A DNA stretch of 64,000 nucleotides from Cytobacillus firmus (GCF_023715565.1 NZ_JAMBOJ010000003.1:62001-126000); one strand, 5' to 3'; positions 51,761 through 60,551 are shown, numbered from the stretch's first letter. A program made the numbers and translations. Notes: a model not told the origin generated them from the letters alone.

Positions 51761-51840
51761 GATTATGTCCGATAGTTCAGTTTAACTATATGGACATGCG
51801 CTTTATCGCTATAAAGTGATATTGATATAAAGTTTCAATT

Positions 51841-51869
51841 AGTATAACATGTCTGATTTTTTCTGTCTA
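51841..51869 (-). promoter_or_regulatory. Sigma-A promoter of lysC leader
   Basis: TAGACA (51864-51869), a 17-nt spacer and TATACT (51841-51846) lie just after the uvrC stop. A small hairpin (ATGTCC...GGACAT, about 51768-51800) sits at the start of the transcript before the aptamer. Confidence 0.65.
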
Positions 51870-51876
51870 TATCCGT

Positions 51877-53670
51877 TTAAGACTTGGAGTTTCCATTTTG
51901 TTCCTCAAGTTTCTGCTTTAACTCCTCAGCAACATTTGAAGGAATGCCTAGTTTTCTAAACTCCTCAATTGGTGCCTCTTTCATTTTCTTAACAGATCCA
52001 AAGGCCTTTAGCAGCTGTTTCTTTCGCTTTTCACCTATACCCGGAATTTCATCCAGAATAGACTGAAAGGCACTTTTCCCGCGAAGCTGACGGTGAAAAG
52101 TAATCGCAAAGCGATGAACTTCATCCTGAATTCTCTGCAGCAAATAGAATTCCTGGCTGTTCCTTGCAAGCGGAATAATCTGAAGCGGATTACCATATAA
52201 AAGCTGTGAAGTTCTATGCTTCTCATCCTTCACCAGGCCTGAAATTGGAATATCCAGACCAAGCTCATTTTCAAGCACATCCCGTACAGCTTCAACATGC
52301 CCTTTTCCTCCATCAATCAAGATTAAGTCAGGAAGCGGCAATCCTTCTTTCAGTACTCTTGTATATCTGCGGCGGACGACTTCTCTCATCGATTCATAAT
52401 CATCAGGACCTTTGACGGACTTTATTTTATATTTTCGATACTCTCTTTTCTCCGGTTTGCCATCAATGAAGACGATCATGGCAGAAACAGGGTCCGTCCC
52501 TTGGATATTTGAATTATCAAACGCTTCAATCCGGTGAGGAGTATAAATTCCAAGCTGATCACCCAGATTTTCAACAGCTTTAATAGTCCTTTCTTCATCA
52601 CGTTCTATTAAAGAGAACTTCTCCTGGAGAGCAATTTTTGCATTTTTATAAGCAAGCTTCACCAGGTCCTTTTTTTGCCCGCGCTGCGGCTTTAGCACTT
52701 TCACATCAAGAAGCTGTTCTGCCATGACTGTATCAACGGAATCGGGTGCCAATATTTCACGGGGTTTAAAGTGATTTGCTTTAGTATAAAACTGGCCGAG
52801 AAACGTTAAAATTTCTTCTTCCGGCTCATTATAAATCGGAAACATCGATACATCCCGTTCGATGAGCTTGCCCTGCCTGATGAAGAAGACCTGGACACAC
52901 ATCCACCCTTTATCAACTGCATAGCCAAATACATCCCGATCTGTAAAGTCTGTCATCGTCATCTTTTGCTTTTCCATAGTTGCATCTATATGGGCAATTT
53001 TATCTCTTAGCTCTGTTGCTCGTTCAAAGTCCAATTCTTCGGCTGCGGCAGTCATTTTTGCAGTTAGGTCTTTTTTAATCTCTTTGTATCCGCCGTTTAA
53101 GAATCTCGCAATTTCATCTGTCATTTGCTTATATTGTTCTTCACTTACTTCCTTTACGCACGGTGCAAGGCATTGGCCTAAGTGATAATAAAGGCAAACT
53201 CTGTCCGGAAGAGTTGAACATTTCCGAAGAGGGTAAATACGGTCGAGCAGCTTTTTTGTTTCATTGGCAGCCTGCACATTTGGATATGGGCCAAAGTATT
53301 TTCCCTTATCTTTTTTTACTTTTCTTGTTGTAATTAGACGGGGATGGCGTTCGGCCGTCAATTTGATAAATGGGTAGCTTTTATCGTCCTTCAGCATTAC
53401 ATTATATTTTGGATCATATTTCTTGATCAGATTCAACTCAAGGACCAATGCTTCCATATCTGAAGATGTGACGATGTACTCAAAGTCCACGATCTCATTA
53501 ACAAGTCTTAATGTTTTTCCGTCATGTGACCCTGTAAAATAAGATCTGACCCGATTTCTGAGAATTTTGGCTTTCCCCACATAGATAATGGTCCCCTGCC
53601 TGTCCTTCATTAAATAACAGCCTGGCTGCGCAGGTAACAGCACCAGTTTATTTTTTATCGTCTCATTCAT
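51877..53670 (-). CDS. uvrC: UvrABC excinuclease subunit C
   Basis: Nucleotide-excision-repair nuclease making both incisions. An N-terminal GIY-YIG domain ([19 protein letters not shown]) precedes a UvrB-interacting UVR segment near residue 205. The RNase H-like C-nuclease ([20 protein letters not shown] region) and a terminal helix-hairpin-helix pair ([20 protein letters not shown]) follow. Length is 597. Confidence 0.97.
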   Translation of the reverse strand: MNETIKNKLVLLPAQPGCYLMKDRQGTIIYVGKAKILRNRVRSYFTGSHDGKTLRLVNEIVDFEYIVTSSDMEALVLELNLIKKYDPKYNVMLKDDKSYPFIKLTAERHPRLITTRKVKKDKGKYFGPYPNVQAANETKKLLDRIYPLRKCSTLPDRVCLYYHLGQCLAPCVKEVSEEQYKQMTDEIARFLNGGYKEIKKDLTAKMTAAAEELDFERATELRDKIAHIDATMEKQKMTMTDFTDRDVFGYAVDKGWMCVQVFFIRQGKLIERDVSMFPIYNEPEEEILTFLGQFYTKANHFKPREILAPDSVDTVMAEQLLDVKVLKPQRGQKKDLVKLAYKNAKIALQEKFSLIERDEERTIKAVENLGDQLGIYTPHRIEAFDNSNIQGTDPVSAMIVFIDGKPEKREYRKYKIKSVKGPDDYESMREVVRRRYTRVLKEGLPLPDLILIDGGKGHVEAVRDVLENELGLDIPISGLVKDEKHRTSQLLYGNPLQIIPLARNSQEFYLLQRIQDEVHRFAITFHRQLRGKSAFQSILDEIPGIGEKRKKQLLKAFGSVKKMKEAPIEEFRKLGIPSNVAEELKQKLEEQNGNSKS

Positions 53671-53867
53671 GGCACTCCACCTCCCCGATTAAATATTTTC
53701 TAATAAGGCTCTATACGAAAAATTTTATTTAACATTTATCTTAATTTTTATAATCACCTAGTATGCAATCTCCTCGTGAAGATTAGTCTGCAAGATAAAA
53801 GCACTATCATTCCCATCTCATTATATCAGCTGGTAAACTTGCAGCATAACTGCTAAACACACATGAT

Positions 53868-54100
53868 AAAGTGAAACTTCAATCAGTGGGGTTTTCTTTT
53901 TCCCCCACTGATTGTTAGTTGAGGCCCACAGGACGTGGCGATCTTAGTCTTTGTACTTCTTTTCGGGCCTTTACATTATTAAGCGAAGCAACTTGTCTTG
54001 GGGTGACAAGCATAAGACGATCCCCTGGGAGCCGCAGCTAGATTGGACAGTTTGCTGAGTCTTGAAGCGGGGGGCTTACTTCCCGTTAGACTGCGATAAA
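53868..54100. repeat. Two-hairpin intergenic element, copy A, with nested insert
   Basis: Begins AAAGTGAAACTTCAATCAG and ends GTTAGACTGCGATAAA, sharing both ends with a second copy at 58107-58260. The left hairpin is CAATCAGTGGGG/CCCCACTGATTG. The right part holds CTTGAAGCGGGGG and ACTTCCCGTTAGACTGCG. The middle (about 53965-54055) is extra relative to copy B. It carries CATAAGACGATCCCC and GAGCCGCAGCTAG-TTGGAC, which resemble the hem-operon repeat in reverse complement. No transposase gene is present. Confidence 0.8.
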
Positions 54101-54130
54101 AAAATCCCGATGTCCGCATGGACACCGGGA
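54098..54130 (-). terminator. Terminator of trxA
   Basis: TCCCGATGTCC and GGACACCGGGA (54105-54130) pair, with TTTTTTT following on the minus strand. It directly abuts the end of repeat copy A. Confidence 0.88.
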
Positions 54131-54143
54131 AATTTCTTATAGA

Positions 54144-54458
54144 TTAAGCATGCTTTGAAAGTAATTCAGCAAGAGCTTCTTTCGGCTGGAAGCCAACCGC
54201 TTTATCCACTACTTCACCGTCTTTTAATACGATCAAAGTCGGGATGCTCATTACGCCAAACTTGCCAGCTGTTTCCTGGTTTTCGTCAACATCGACTTTT
54301 ACGATTTTGACTTTATCGCCCATTTCAGAATCAAGTTCTTCTAATACAGGAGCGATCATTTTACAAGGGCCGCACCATGGAGCCCAGAAATCTGCCAATA
54401 CTAATCCCGAACCAGTTTCAGCAGTGAAATTTTGGTCAGTTGCGTGTGTAATAGCCAT
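54144..54458 (-). CDS. trxA: Thioredoxin
   Basis: 104-residue thiol-disulfide reductant. The active site is WCGPC (C29, C32) and the cis-proline loop is SIPTL. It lies between etfA and uvrC, as in B. subtilis. Upstream, a palindrome CATCGTATAAACGATG (54502-54517) adjoins a -10 like TATACT. A 10-bp inverted repeat AATAATCTGC...GCAGATTATT (54525-54570) lies further out; these may be control elements. Confidence 0.98.
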   Translation of the reverse strand: MAITHATDQNFTAETGSGLVLADFWAPWCGPCKMIAPVLEELDSEMGDKVKIVKVDVDENQETAGKFGVMSIPTLIVLKDGEVVDKAVGFQPKEALAELLSKHA

Positions 54459-54597
54459 TTGTTATGCCTCCTAAAATTTAACTCAAATACTAACGACAGT
54501 ATATCATCGTTTATACGATGTTGCGAATAATCTGCTCGATCGTAATTTACCCTATGTAAAGCAGATTATTCTCTTTCTTTCTTATGAGCTTTATGTA

Positions 54598-54624
54598 TAA
54601 TGGGCGGCAATCTGCCGCCCATTT
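54598..54624 (-). terminator. Hairpin at the end of the fadR-fadB-etfBA unit
   Basis: TGGGCGGCA and TGCCGCCCA form a GC-rich 9-bp stem (extended by AT pairs) directly after etfA. The tail has only a few T on the minus strand. Confidence 0.75.
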
Positions 54625-54629
54625 GTACT

Positions 54630-55607
54630 TTATGCGTTTACTTTAAGCTTTTTGAACTCTTCTGTTAACAGAGGAACAACCTCAAACAGATCTCCGACAA
54701 TACCGTAATCAGCTACCTTAAAAATATTGGCTTCCGGATCTTTGTTGATCGCGACGATTACTTTGGAGTTGGACATCCCGGCTAAGTGCTGAATAGCTCC
54801 TGAGATACCACATGCAATATACAGATCAGGTGTTACCACTTTACCCGTCTGTCCAATTTGCAGTGAATAGTCGCAATAATCAGCATCACAAGCTCCCCGT
54901 GAGGCACCTACAGCTCCATTTAAAACAGAAGCAAGCTCTTTTAATGGCTCAAAGCCTTCCTCGCTCTTAACACCGCGGCCGCCGGCAATAATAACCTTAG
55001 CTTCGGATAAGTCAACGCCCTCACTCGCTTTGCGGACAACTTCCTTAATGATTGTGCGAAGATCCTTGATCTCTGCAGCAACAGAAGCAACATCTCCTGA
55101 TCTTGATTCATCTTTCTCCAAAGGAGCTATGTTATTTGGACGGATTGTGGCAAAAAGGAGACCATCTGTCACAATCTTCTTTTCAAAAGCTTTTCCTGAA
55201 TAAATCGGGCGTGTGAAGACCAGATTGCCGCCTGCTTCTTCAAGGCTTGTTACGTCAGAGATTAAACCAGACTCAAGCTTGGCAGCAATTTTAGGAGCAA
55301 GATCTTTCCCCATTGCTGTATGTCCAAAAATAAGGCCGTCCGGACTTTCAGAATCAATCACAGCCATTAAAGCCTGTGAAAAACCATCTGGCGTATATTG
55401 CTTCAGCTTCTCATCTTCAACAGTTACAACACGGTCAGCACCATAGTGAATCATCTCACTCGCTAAAGCGCTTACAGAATCACCAATTAAAACTCCTACA
55501 ACTTCTCCGCCTTCAGATGCAGTCTTACCAGCTGCAACAGCTTCGAAGGATACATTGCGCAATGAACCGTCACGGACTTCACCTAACACTAATACTTTTC
55601 TAGCCAT
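54630..55607 (-). CDS. etfA: Electron transfer flavoprotein alpha subunit
   Basis: FAD-binding subunit that takes electrons from acyl-CoA dehydrogenases. The C-terminal FAD domain has GRGVKSEEGFEPL, GAVGASRGACDADY and the QIGQTGKVVTPDLYIACGIS region. Length is 325. It is 41 bp after etfB and is the last gene of the fatty-acid unit. Confidence 0.97.
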   Translation of the reverse strand: MARKVLVLGEVRDGSLRNVSFEAVAAGKTASEGGEVVGVLIGDSVSALASEMIHYGADRVVTVEDEKLKQYTPDGFSQALMAVIDSESPDGLIFGHTAMGKDLAPKIAAKLESGLISDVTSLEEAGGNLVFTRPIYSGKAFEKKIVTDGLLFATIRPNNIAPLEKDESRSGDVASVAAEIKDLRTIIKEVVRKASEGVDLSEAKVIIAGGRGVKSEEGFEPLKELASVLNGAVGASRGACDADYCDYSLQIGQTGKVVTPDLYIACGISGAIQHLAGMSNSKVIVAINKDPEANIFKVADYGIVGDLFEVVPLLTEEFKKLKVNA

Positions 55608-55648
55608 ATGTTTTACCCCCTGCGTTATTATTAATCAGTAATTGATGA

Positions 55649-56422
55649 TCAGACAACTTTAGCTTCAGTATGAAGAAGTTTCACCAGTTCCTTAACTTGA
55701 TCTTCCAATTCGCCTTCAAGAACTTTACCTGCTTCTTTTTTAGGCGGCATATAGATTTCAATTGTCTTTGTCTTAGCTTCAACATCGTCCTCATCAAGAT
55801 CAAGATCGTCAAGCTCAAGCTCATCAAGAGGCTTCTTTTTCGCCTTCATAATTCCTGGCAAGGATGGATAGCGTGGCTCATTCAGACCCTGCTGGGCAGT
55901 GACCAATAATGGAAGAGATGTTTCAATTACTTCTGAATCTCCCTCAACATCACGCACTACTGTGGCAGAACTGCCATTAATATCAAGCTTAGTGATAGTT
56001 GTTACATAAGAAATGCCTAAAATCTCTGCTACACGCGGTCCAACCTGTCCGGAACCCCCATCGATTGCTACATTCCCAGCAATGATTAAGTCAGCATCTT
56101 TGTCTTTCAGGAATTCGGATAATATTTTTGCCGTTGTGAACTGATCCCCATTCTCAACGTCATCTTCTGTATTGATTAAAACAGCTTTATCAGCACCCAT
56201 CGCAAGTGCCGTACGGAGTTGCTTTTCAGCTTCTTCTGTTCCCACAGAAACAACTGTTACTTCTCCGCCATTCGCATCACGAACCTGGATTGCTTCTTCA
56301 ATTGCATATTCATCATAGGGATTAATGATAAATTCAGCGCCATCTTCATTGATTTTACCGCCGGAGATTGTAATTTTTTCTTCAGTATCAAATGTTCTCT
56401 TCATTAATACGTAGATGTTCAT
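55649..56422 (-). CDS. etfB: Electron transfer flavoprotein beta subunit
   Basis: 257-residue partner of EtfA that binds AMP. The family segment is SLPLLVTAQQGLNEPRYPSL, and the dehydrogenase-recognition loop near residues 190-205 (IMKAKKKPLDEL) is present. It lies between fadB and etfA. Confidence 0.97.
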   Translation of the reverse strand: MNIYVLMKRTFDTEEKITISGGKINEDGAEFIINPYDEYAIEEAIQVRDANGGEVTVVSVGTEEAEKQLRTALAMGADKAVLINTEDDVENGDQFTTAKILSEFLKDKDADLIIAGNVAIDGGSGQVGPRVAEILGISYVTTITKLDINGSSATVVRDVEGDSEVIETSLPLLVTAQQGLNEPRYPSLPGIMKAKKKPLDELELDDLDLDEDDVEAKTKTIEIYMPPKKEAGKVLEGELEDQVKELVKLLHTEAKVV

Positions 56423-56539
56423 GATTTCCCTCCTAGTAATTAAGCCTTGTCATAGAACAAAGCCATTAATTAAAACATTTCTTCACTTCTAAAGATTGAA
56501 AATATTTAACGCGTACAGATTGGTCACCTGTTTCGAACT

Positions 56540-56568
56540 GCCCGCTTAGTTTAAAATTGAGCGGGCGC
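56540..56568 (-). other. Hairpin in the fadB-etfB gap
   Basis: GCCCGCT (56540) and AGCGGGC (56562) make a 7-bp GC stem with a 13-base AT loop. It sits 120 nt before etfB and has no T-run. It may affect mRNA stability or processing between fadB and etfBA. Confidence 0.4.
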
Positions 56569-56686
56569 TCGCTCACAGACCATAATTTAACCAATGAATC
56601 TTCTGAAGATTAAATCAAACGCTTACATGTCTATTATAATAGATTATTAGGATGAATGTAATCTTTCAGCTCAATTCTTTTAACTG

Positions 56687-57460
56687 CTATTTTCCGGTGA
56701 AGTTTGGCTCCCGCTTATTAATAAATGCAGATATGCCTTCCTTCCCATCTTCAGATATAAATACTTTTCCAAACAATTCCGCTTCTTTCTTTACACCCTC
56801 GTAGAATTGATCGGTTTTTCCGAAGTTTAATAGCTCAATAGCCGCCTTGATGGAGCCTGGGCTCTTCTTGGCGATTTTCTTTGCCATTTTATAGGCATTT
56901 TCCAAGAGCTGCTCCTCAGGGAAGGCATGGTTAGCTAAACCGTATTGAACTGCTTCAAGCCCAGTGATAGGGTCGCTTGTGAATAGCATTTCAGCTGCAC
57001 GAGCAGTTCCTACATAGCGGGGAAGCCGCTGAGTTCCAGCAAAACCGGGAATCAATCCTAACTGAAGCTCCGGTAGGCCAAGCTTTGCGTTTTCAGCTAC
57101 AAGACGGAAGTGACAGCCCATCGCAAGCTCCAGGCCGCCGCCAAGGGCTGCCCCATGAATGGCTGCTATAATTGGCTTAGGGAACTTTTCCATCCGCTCA
57201 AAGAGATCCTGTCCATAGGTCGCTAAGCTTGAAAAATCCTCTCCGCTTTCAATAGTTGTAAATTCTTTTATATCAGCTCCAGCTGAAAAGAATCTGCCTT
57301 CTCCGTGAATTAGAATAACTCTAACTTCATTATTATCTTCAACTTCATCCAGCACTGCAGAAAGCTCTTTCAATACACCTGATGAAAGAGCATTCGCAGG
57401 CGGACGTTCAATTGTAATCTTCGCTACGAAGTCGCTATGGGACCATTTAAGGTATTCCAT
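56687..57460 (-). CDS. fadB: Enoyl-CoA hydratase (FadB)
   Basis: Crotonase-family enzyme of beta-oxidation, hydrating trans-2-enoyl-CoA. The oxyanion-hole segments are RFFSAGADIKEF and HGAALGGGLELAMGC, and catalytic glutamates lie in the GLPELQLGLIPGFAG region. I start at ATG 57460 (MEYLKWSHSD), which follows AGGAGGG; the longer frame reaches into the fadR end. Length is 257. Confidence 0.95.
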   Translation of the reverse strand: MEYLKWSHSDFVAKITIERPPANALSSGVLKELSAVLDEVEDNNEVRVILIHGEGRFFSAGADIKEFTTIESGEDFSSLATYGQDLFERMEKFPKPIIAAIHGAALGGGLELAMGCHFRLVAENAKLGLPELQLGLIPGFAGTQRLPRYVGTARAAEMLFTSDPITGLEAVQYGLANHAFPEEQLLENAYKMAKKIAKKSPGSIKAAIELLNFGKTDQFYEGVKKEAELFGKVFISEDGKEGISAFINKREPNFTGK

Positions 57461-57500
57461 CGTATCCCTCCTACTATAATTATTTAGCACTTTATCATTT

Positions 57501-58085
57501 TCATGGTTTTCCGCACCCATTGATTAAAAGTTTATGAACAGGTACTGCCAATGCGGTAAGATCATATTTTTGCTCATTCATTACCCAGGTGGTCACGGTT
57601 TCGTCCATGGTGCCAAAAATCATCTGACGCGTCAGCCTGATATCCAGGTCTGCTGAAAACTCACCGCTCTCCCTGCCGTCATCAAGAATTCGTTCCACTA
57701 AAGTGAGGTAGCCTTTGAGCACCTCATTAATTTTGTGGCGAAGGTCTTTATTGGACTGCCTCAGCTCGAGCTGGGTTACAATTGCCAGGTGCTTGTCTTC
57801 CGAGAGCATTCTAAAGTGCGATTCTACCATCACTAATAGTTTCTCTGCAGCTTTCTCTTTTCCTGCTATTTTTTCCTCAATTTTCTCGACAAAGTAGCCC
57901 ATTTTATCCTGAAAGAGGGATATTAATATATCTTCTTTGTTTTTAAAATATAAGTAGATCGTGCCATCAGCGACACCAGCCTGTTTGGCAATCTTTGATA
58001 CCTGAGCCTGGTGATAGCCATTTTCAGCAATTACGACTACAGCCGCATCAATAATCTGCCGGTATTTAGGCTTTGTTTTTTTCAT
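57501..58085 (-). CDS. fadR: Fatty-acid degradation repressor FadR (TetR family)
   Basis: 194-residue TetR-type repressor of beta-oxidation genes, released by long-chain acyl-CoA. The HTH is QVSKIAKQAGVADGTIYLYFKNKEDIL, nearly identical to B. subtilis FadR (YsiA) in my memory (shown as its start QVSKIAKQAG and end YLYFKNKED). I start at ATG 58085 behind AAAGGAGGG. Its leader contains an inserted two-hairpin element and its promoter carries a FadR operator, implying autoregulation. Confidence 0.96.
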   Translation of the reverse strand: MKKTKPKYRQIIDAAVVVIAENGYHQAQVSKIAKQAGVADGTIYLYFKNKEDILISLFQDKMGYFVEKIEEKIAGKEKAAEKLLVMVESHFRMLSEDKHLAIVTQLELRQSNKDLRHKINEVLKGYLTLVERILDDGRESGEFSADLDIRLTRQMIFGTMDETVTTWVMNEQKYDLTALAVPVHKLLINGCGKP

Positions 58086-58106
58086 GTAGATCCCTCCTTT
58101 CAGAAT

Positions 58107-58260
58107 AAAGTGAAACTTCAATCAGTGGGGGTTTTCCTTCCCCCCCAGTGATTGTTAGTTGAACCAATCGGGCCTTTACGGGCAGTTTGCCCCCACTTAT
58201 CTCCTTTGATTCCTCTGATTCTTGAAGTGGGGGTCTTACTGCCCGTTAGACTGCGATAAA
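58107..58260. repeat. Two-hairpin intergenic element, copy B, in the fadR leader
   Basis: 154-bp element. The left hairpin is CAATCAGTGGGGG with CCCCCAGTGATTG (one mismatch). The right hairpin is nested: CGGGCAGT/ACTGCCCG outside CCCCCACTT/AAGTGGGGG. It ends GTTAGACTGCGATAAA. It shares both ends and the left hairpin with copy A (53868-54100) in the same orientation. It contains no ORF. It lies between the fadR promoter and start codon, so it is transcribed. Confidence 0.85.
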
Positions 58261-58356
58261 CGGGGCATTGATTTCTAACAGGCAGCAGTGCGGGAAAATT
58301 CCTTTCCTGCTGCCGGGATCAGCCAGTCAACTTGGTTTATTGTTTTTAAACTAAAA

Positions 58357-58410
58357 TGAATGAATCATCATTCATATTTTTATAATAGTAGGACTATTCA
58401 TTTGTGTCAA
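58357..58410 (-). promoter_or_regulatory. Promoter and FadR operator of fadR-fadB-etfBA
   Basis: TTGACA (58405-58410), a 17-nt spacer and TATTAT (58382-58387) make a strong sigma-A promoter. Directly downstream the plus-strand TGAATGAATCATCATTCA (58357-58374) matches the FadR consensus TGAATGAMTANTCATTCA with one mismatch, covering the likely start site. Repression should lift when acyl-CoA accumulates. Confidence 0.82.
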
Positions 58411-58474
58411 GAATTTCCCTTTAAATATATTTTATTATTACATTTCCTTTATATCTGGACAAGCTTATTGATTC

Positions 58475-58506
58475 AAAAATAAAGAGCCGATTGAAAATCG
58501 GTCTCT
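58475..58506 (-). terminator. Terminator of lcfA
   Basis: AGAGACCGATT and AATCGGCTCT pair tightly (58483-58506), with TTTATTTTTG following on the minus strand. It separates lcfA from the fadR promoter. Confidence 0.85.
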
Positions 58507-58510
58507 GAAG

Positions 58511-60214
58511 TTAAGCCCGTTTTTCCTCTTCTTCTTTAAATTTCTTCTTTTCTTCATCCACTAACGCCCTTCTCAGTATTTTTCCAACTGCTGTTTTAGG
58601 AAGCTCACTGCGGAACTCATATAGCCTTGGAACCTTATAAGCTGCCAGATGCTTTCTTGCAAACTGATCCAGTTCACCTTCCGTTGCCTCTTTTCCCTCC
58701 TTCAGCACAATATATGCTTTTACTGTTTCTCCTCGATACGGATCCGGTATTCCGGCAGCAACCACTTCCTGTACTGCTGGATGCTCATATAGGACCTCTT
58801 CTATCTCACGCGGGTAAATATTAAATCCTCCTGCAATAATCATATCCTTTTTCCTGTCTACTACATAGAAATATCCCATCTCATCCATATAGCCAAGGTC
58901 ACCTGTAAGCAGCCAGCCATCTCTTAAGCTTTGTTCCGTTTCTTCGGGTCGGTTCCAATAGCCTTTCATTACCTGAGGTCCTTTAACCGCAATTTCGCCA
59001 ACTTCTCCTGCCGGAAGTGCTTCTCCCGTCTCCAGTGAGAAAATTGCTGCATCTGTATCAGGCCATGGGACACCTATACTTCCTTTAACACGGGGGCGGT
59101 CCCATAAGAAGTTCGCATGAGTAACAGGTGATGATTCAGTCAGACCGTAGCCCTCTACAAGCTTGCCACCTGTTATTTCTTCAAATTTCTGCTGGACTTC
59201 AACCGGCAGGGCTGCAGATCCGCTGATGCAGGAGTCTATAGAAGATAGATCATATTTTTTTATATCCGGATGGTTCAATAACCCAATGTAAATAGTAGGT
59301 GCTCCAGGAAATAAGGTCGGCCTTTGTTTATGAATGGTTTTCAGGGTAGTTTCAGGATCAAACTTAGGAAGGAGGACCATTTTATGCGCATCCATTACAG
59401 ATAAAATCATGACTGTTGTCATTCCATACACGTGAAAGAATGGAAGTATGCCAAGCACCGTCTCCTCACCGCGCCTGCACTTATAAAGCCAGGCCTTGCA
59501 CATCGCTGTATTGGATACAAGGTTGCTGTGAGATAGCATAACACCCTTAGGAAAACCGGTCGTGCCGCCTGTGTACTGCAATAAGGCCAAATCTTCTTTA
59601 AAATCAAATTTATGGATTCTAAGAGGCTCTGCCGGTCTTTTTAATATTTCTGTCAGCAAATGATTATGACCTTCATGTTTTACATTAACAACGATTCCAT
59701 ATTGTTTTTTCTGGATAAAAGGATATATTAAATTTTTTGGGAATGGAAGCGCATCTTTGATTGCCGTTACAATTATATGCTTTAATTCTGTATGCGGCAT
59801 CACTTTGGTCACTCTGGGAAATAAGATATCCATTGTAATGATCGCTTTTGCTCCTGAATCTTTCATTTGGTATTCCAATTCACGTTCCATGTACAGCGGA
59901 TTTGTCTGGACAACAATCCCGCCAGCCATCAGAATTCCATAATAGCTGATAACGGACTGAGGAGTATTCGGAAGCATGATCGCTACCCGGTCTCCCTTTT
60001 CAATTCCAAGACTCTGCAAATATGCAGCGAGCTTCAGGGAAGATTCGTATAGATATTTATATGTGAATTCCTTCCCCATAAAGTGGATTGCTATTTTTTC
60101 CGGAAATTCTTCTGCAGCATTTTTCAAATAATCCTGTACCGGCTGTTTTGGATATGACAAAGTTGAGGGGATTTCTTCCGGATACTGCTTTAGCCATGGT
60201 TTTGCTTCTGCCAT
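58511..60214 (-). CDS. lcfA: Long-chain fatty-acid-CoA ligase
   Basis: ATP-dependent activation of fatty acids to acyl-CoA, at the membrane face. The AMP-binding P-loop is YTGGTTGFPKGVMLSH. VEGYGLTESSPVTH, the LTGDLGYMDE core motif and the DRKKDMIIAGGFNIYPREIE hinge are all present, and the catalytic lysine is in KTAVGKILRRAL. Length is 567. GGAGGGACAAA precedes the ATG. It has its own promoter and terminator. Confidence 0.97.
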   Translation of the reverse strand: MAEAKPWLKQYPEEIPSTLSYPKQPVQDYLKNAAEEFPEKIAIHFMGKEFTYKYLYESSLKLAAYLQSLGIEKGDRVAIMLPNTPQSVISYYGILMAGGIVVQTNPLYMERELEYQMKDSGAKAIITMDILFPRVTKVMPHTELKHIIVTAIKDALPFPKNLIYPFIQKKQYGIVVNVKHEGHNHLLTEILKRPAEPLRIHKFDFKEDLALLQYTGGTTGFPKGVMLSHSNLVSNTAMCKAWLYKCRRGEETVLGILPFFHVYGMTTVMILSVMDAHKMVLLPKFDPETTLKTIHKQRPTLFPGAPTIYIGLLNHPDIKKYDLSSIDSCISGSAALPVEVQQKFEEITGGKLVEGYGLTESSPVTHANFLWDRPRVKGSIGVPWPDTDAAIFSLETGEALPAGEVGEIAVKGPQVMKGYWNRPEETEQSLRDGWLLTGDLGYMDEMGYFYVVDRKKDMIIAGGFNIYPREIEEVLYEHPAVQEVVAAGIPDPYRGETVKAYIVLKEGKEATEGELDQFARKHLAAYKVPRLYEFRSELPKTAVGKILRRALVDEEKKKFKEEEEKRA

Positions 60215-60299
60215 TTTGTCCCTCCTTCATTCTTGCTAAAGTTTCAGAAAAGCGATGAACTCCTTCTGAACTTTTTGAACATTCTAACTGTTCTTTCTT

Positions 60300-60328
60300 A
60301 TTATAATATAATGCTGAATCTATGACAA
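60300..60328 (-). promoter_or_regulatory. Sigma-A promoter of lcfA
   Basis: TTGTCA (60323-60328), a 17-nt spacer and TATAAT (60300-60305), about 90 nt before lcfA. I see no FadR-like operator around it, unlike the fadR promoter. The stretch 60329-60410 holds no gene. Confidence 0.78.
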
Positions 60329-60409
60329 TTAGAATAAGACCTTGCACTCAGGAAGAAATTTTCACATAGGCTGTCCACTCAACCTGTAATATTCTTCTAA
60401 TGATTAAAG

Positions 60410-60441
60410 TAAAAAAAAATCGCCATTTGAATTGGCGATTT
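60410..60441 (-). terminator. Terminator after yshE and the small membrane ORF
   Basis: AAATCGCCA and TGGCGATTT pair around a 7-base loop, followed by nine T on the minus strand. Confidence 0.92.
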
Positions 60442-60467
60442 CCTCTTTTCCCTATTTCACAAAAATA

Positions 60468-60551
60468 TTATGCAATGAAAAATATATAAATGGCCCCAAT
60501 AAGAACAAATACTCCGCTAAGAACCAGCAGAACCTTTGCTAACTTTTCCAA
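60468..60551 (-). CDS. Putative 27-residue single-pass membrane peptide
   Basis: A TTG start (60549-60551) follows AAGGAGA (60561-60567) by 9 nt. The peptide begins MEKLAKVL and then is hydrophobic to the end (one helix, ending IYIFFIA). The stop is TAA. It begins 15 nt after yshE and is closed by a strong terminator 27 nt later, so it is in the same transcript. It is too short for ordinary ORF calling. The function is unknown. Confidence 0.6.
   Translation of the reverse strand: MEKLAKVLLVLSGVFVLIGAIYIFFIA

Noticed and set aside
53868-58260. The fad-etf-trxA segment as a composite transposon bounded by the two repeats
   Set aside because: The gene order between the repeats is the ancestral Bacillus order, and other operons in the window carry similar insertions, so the copies are independent.
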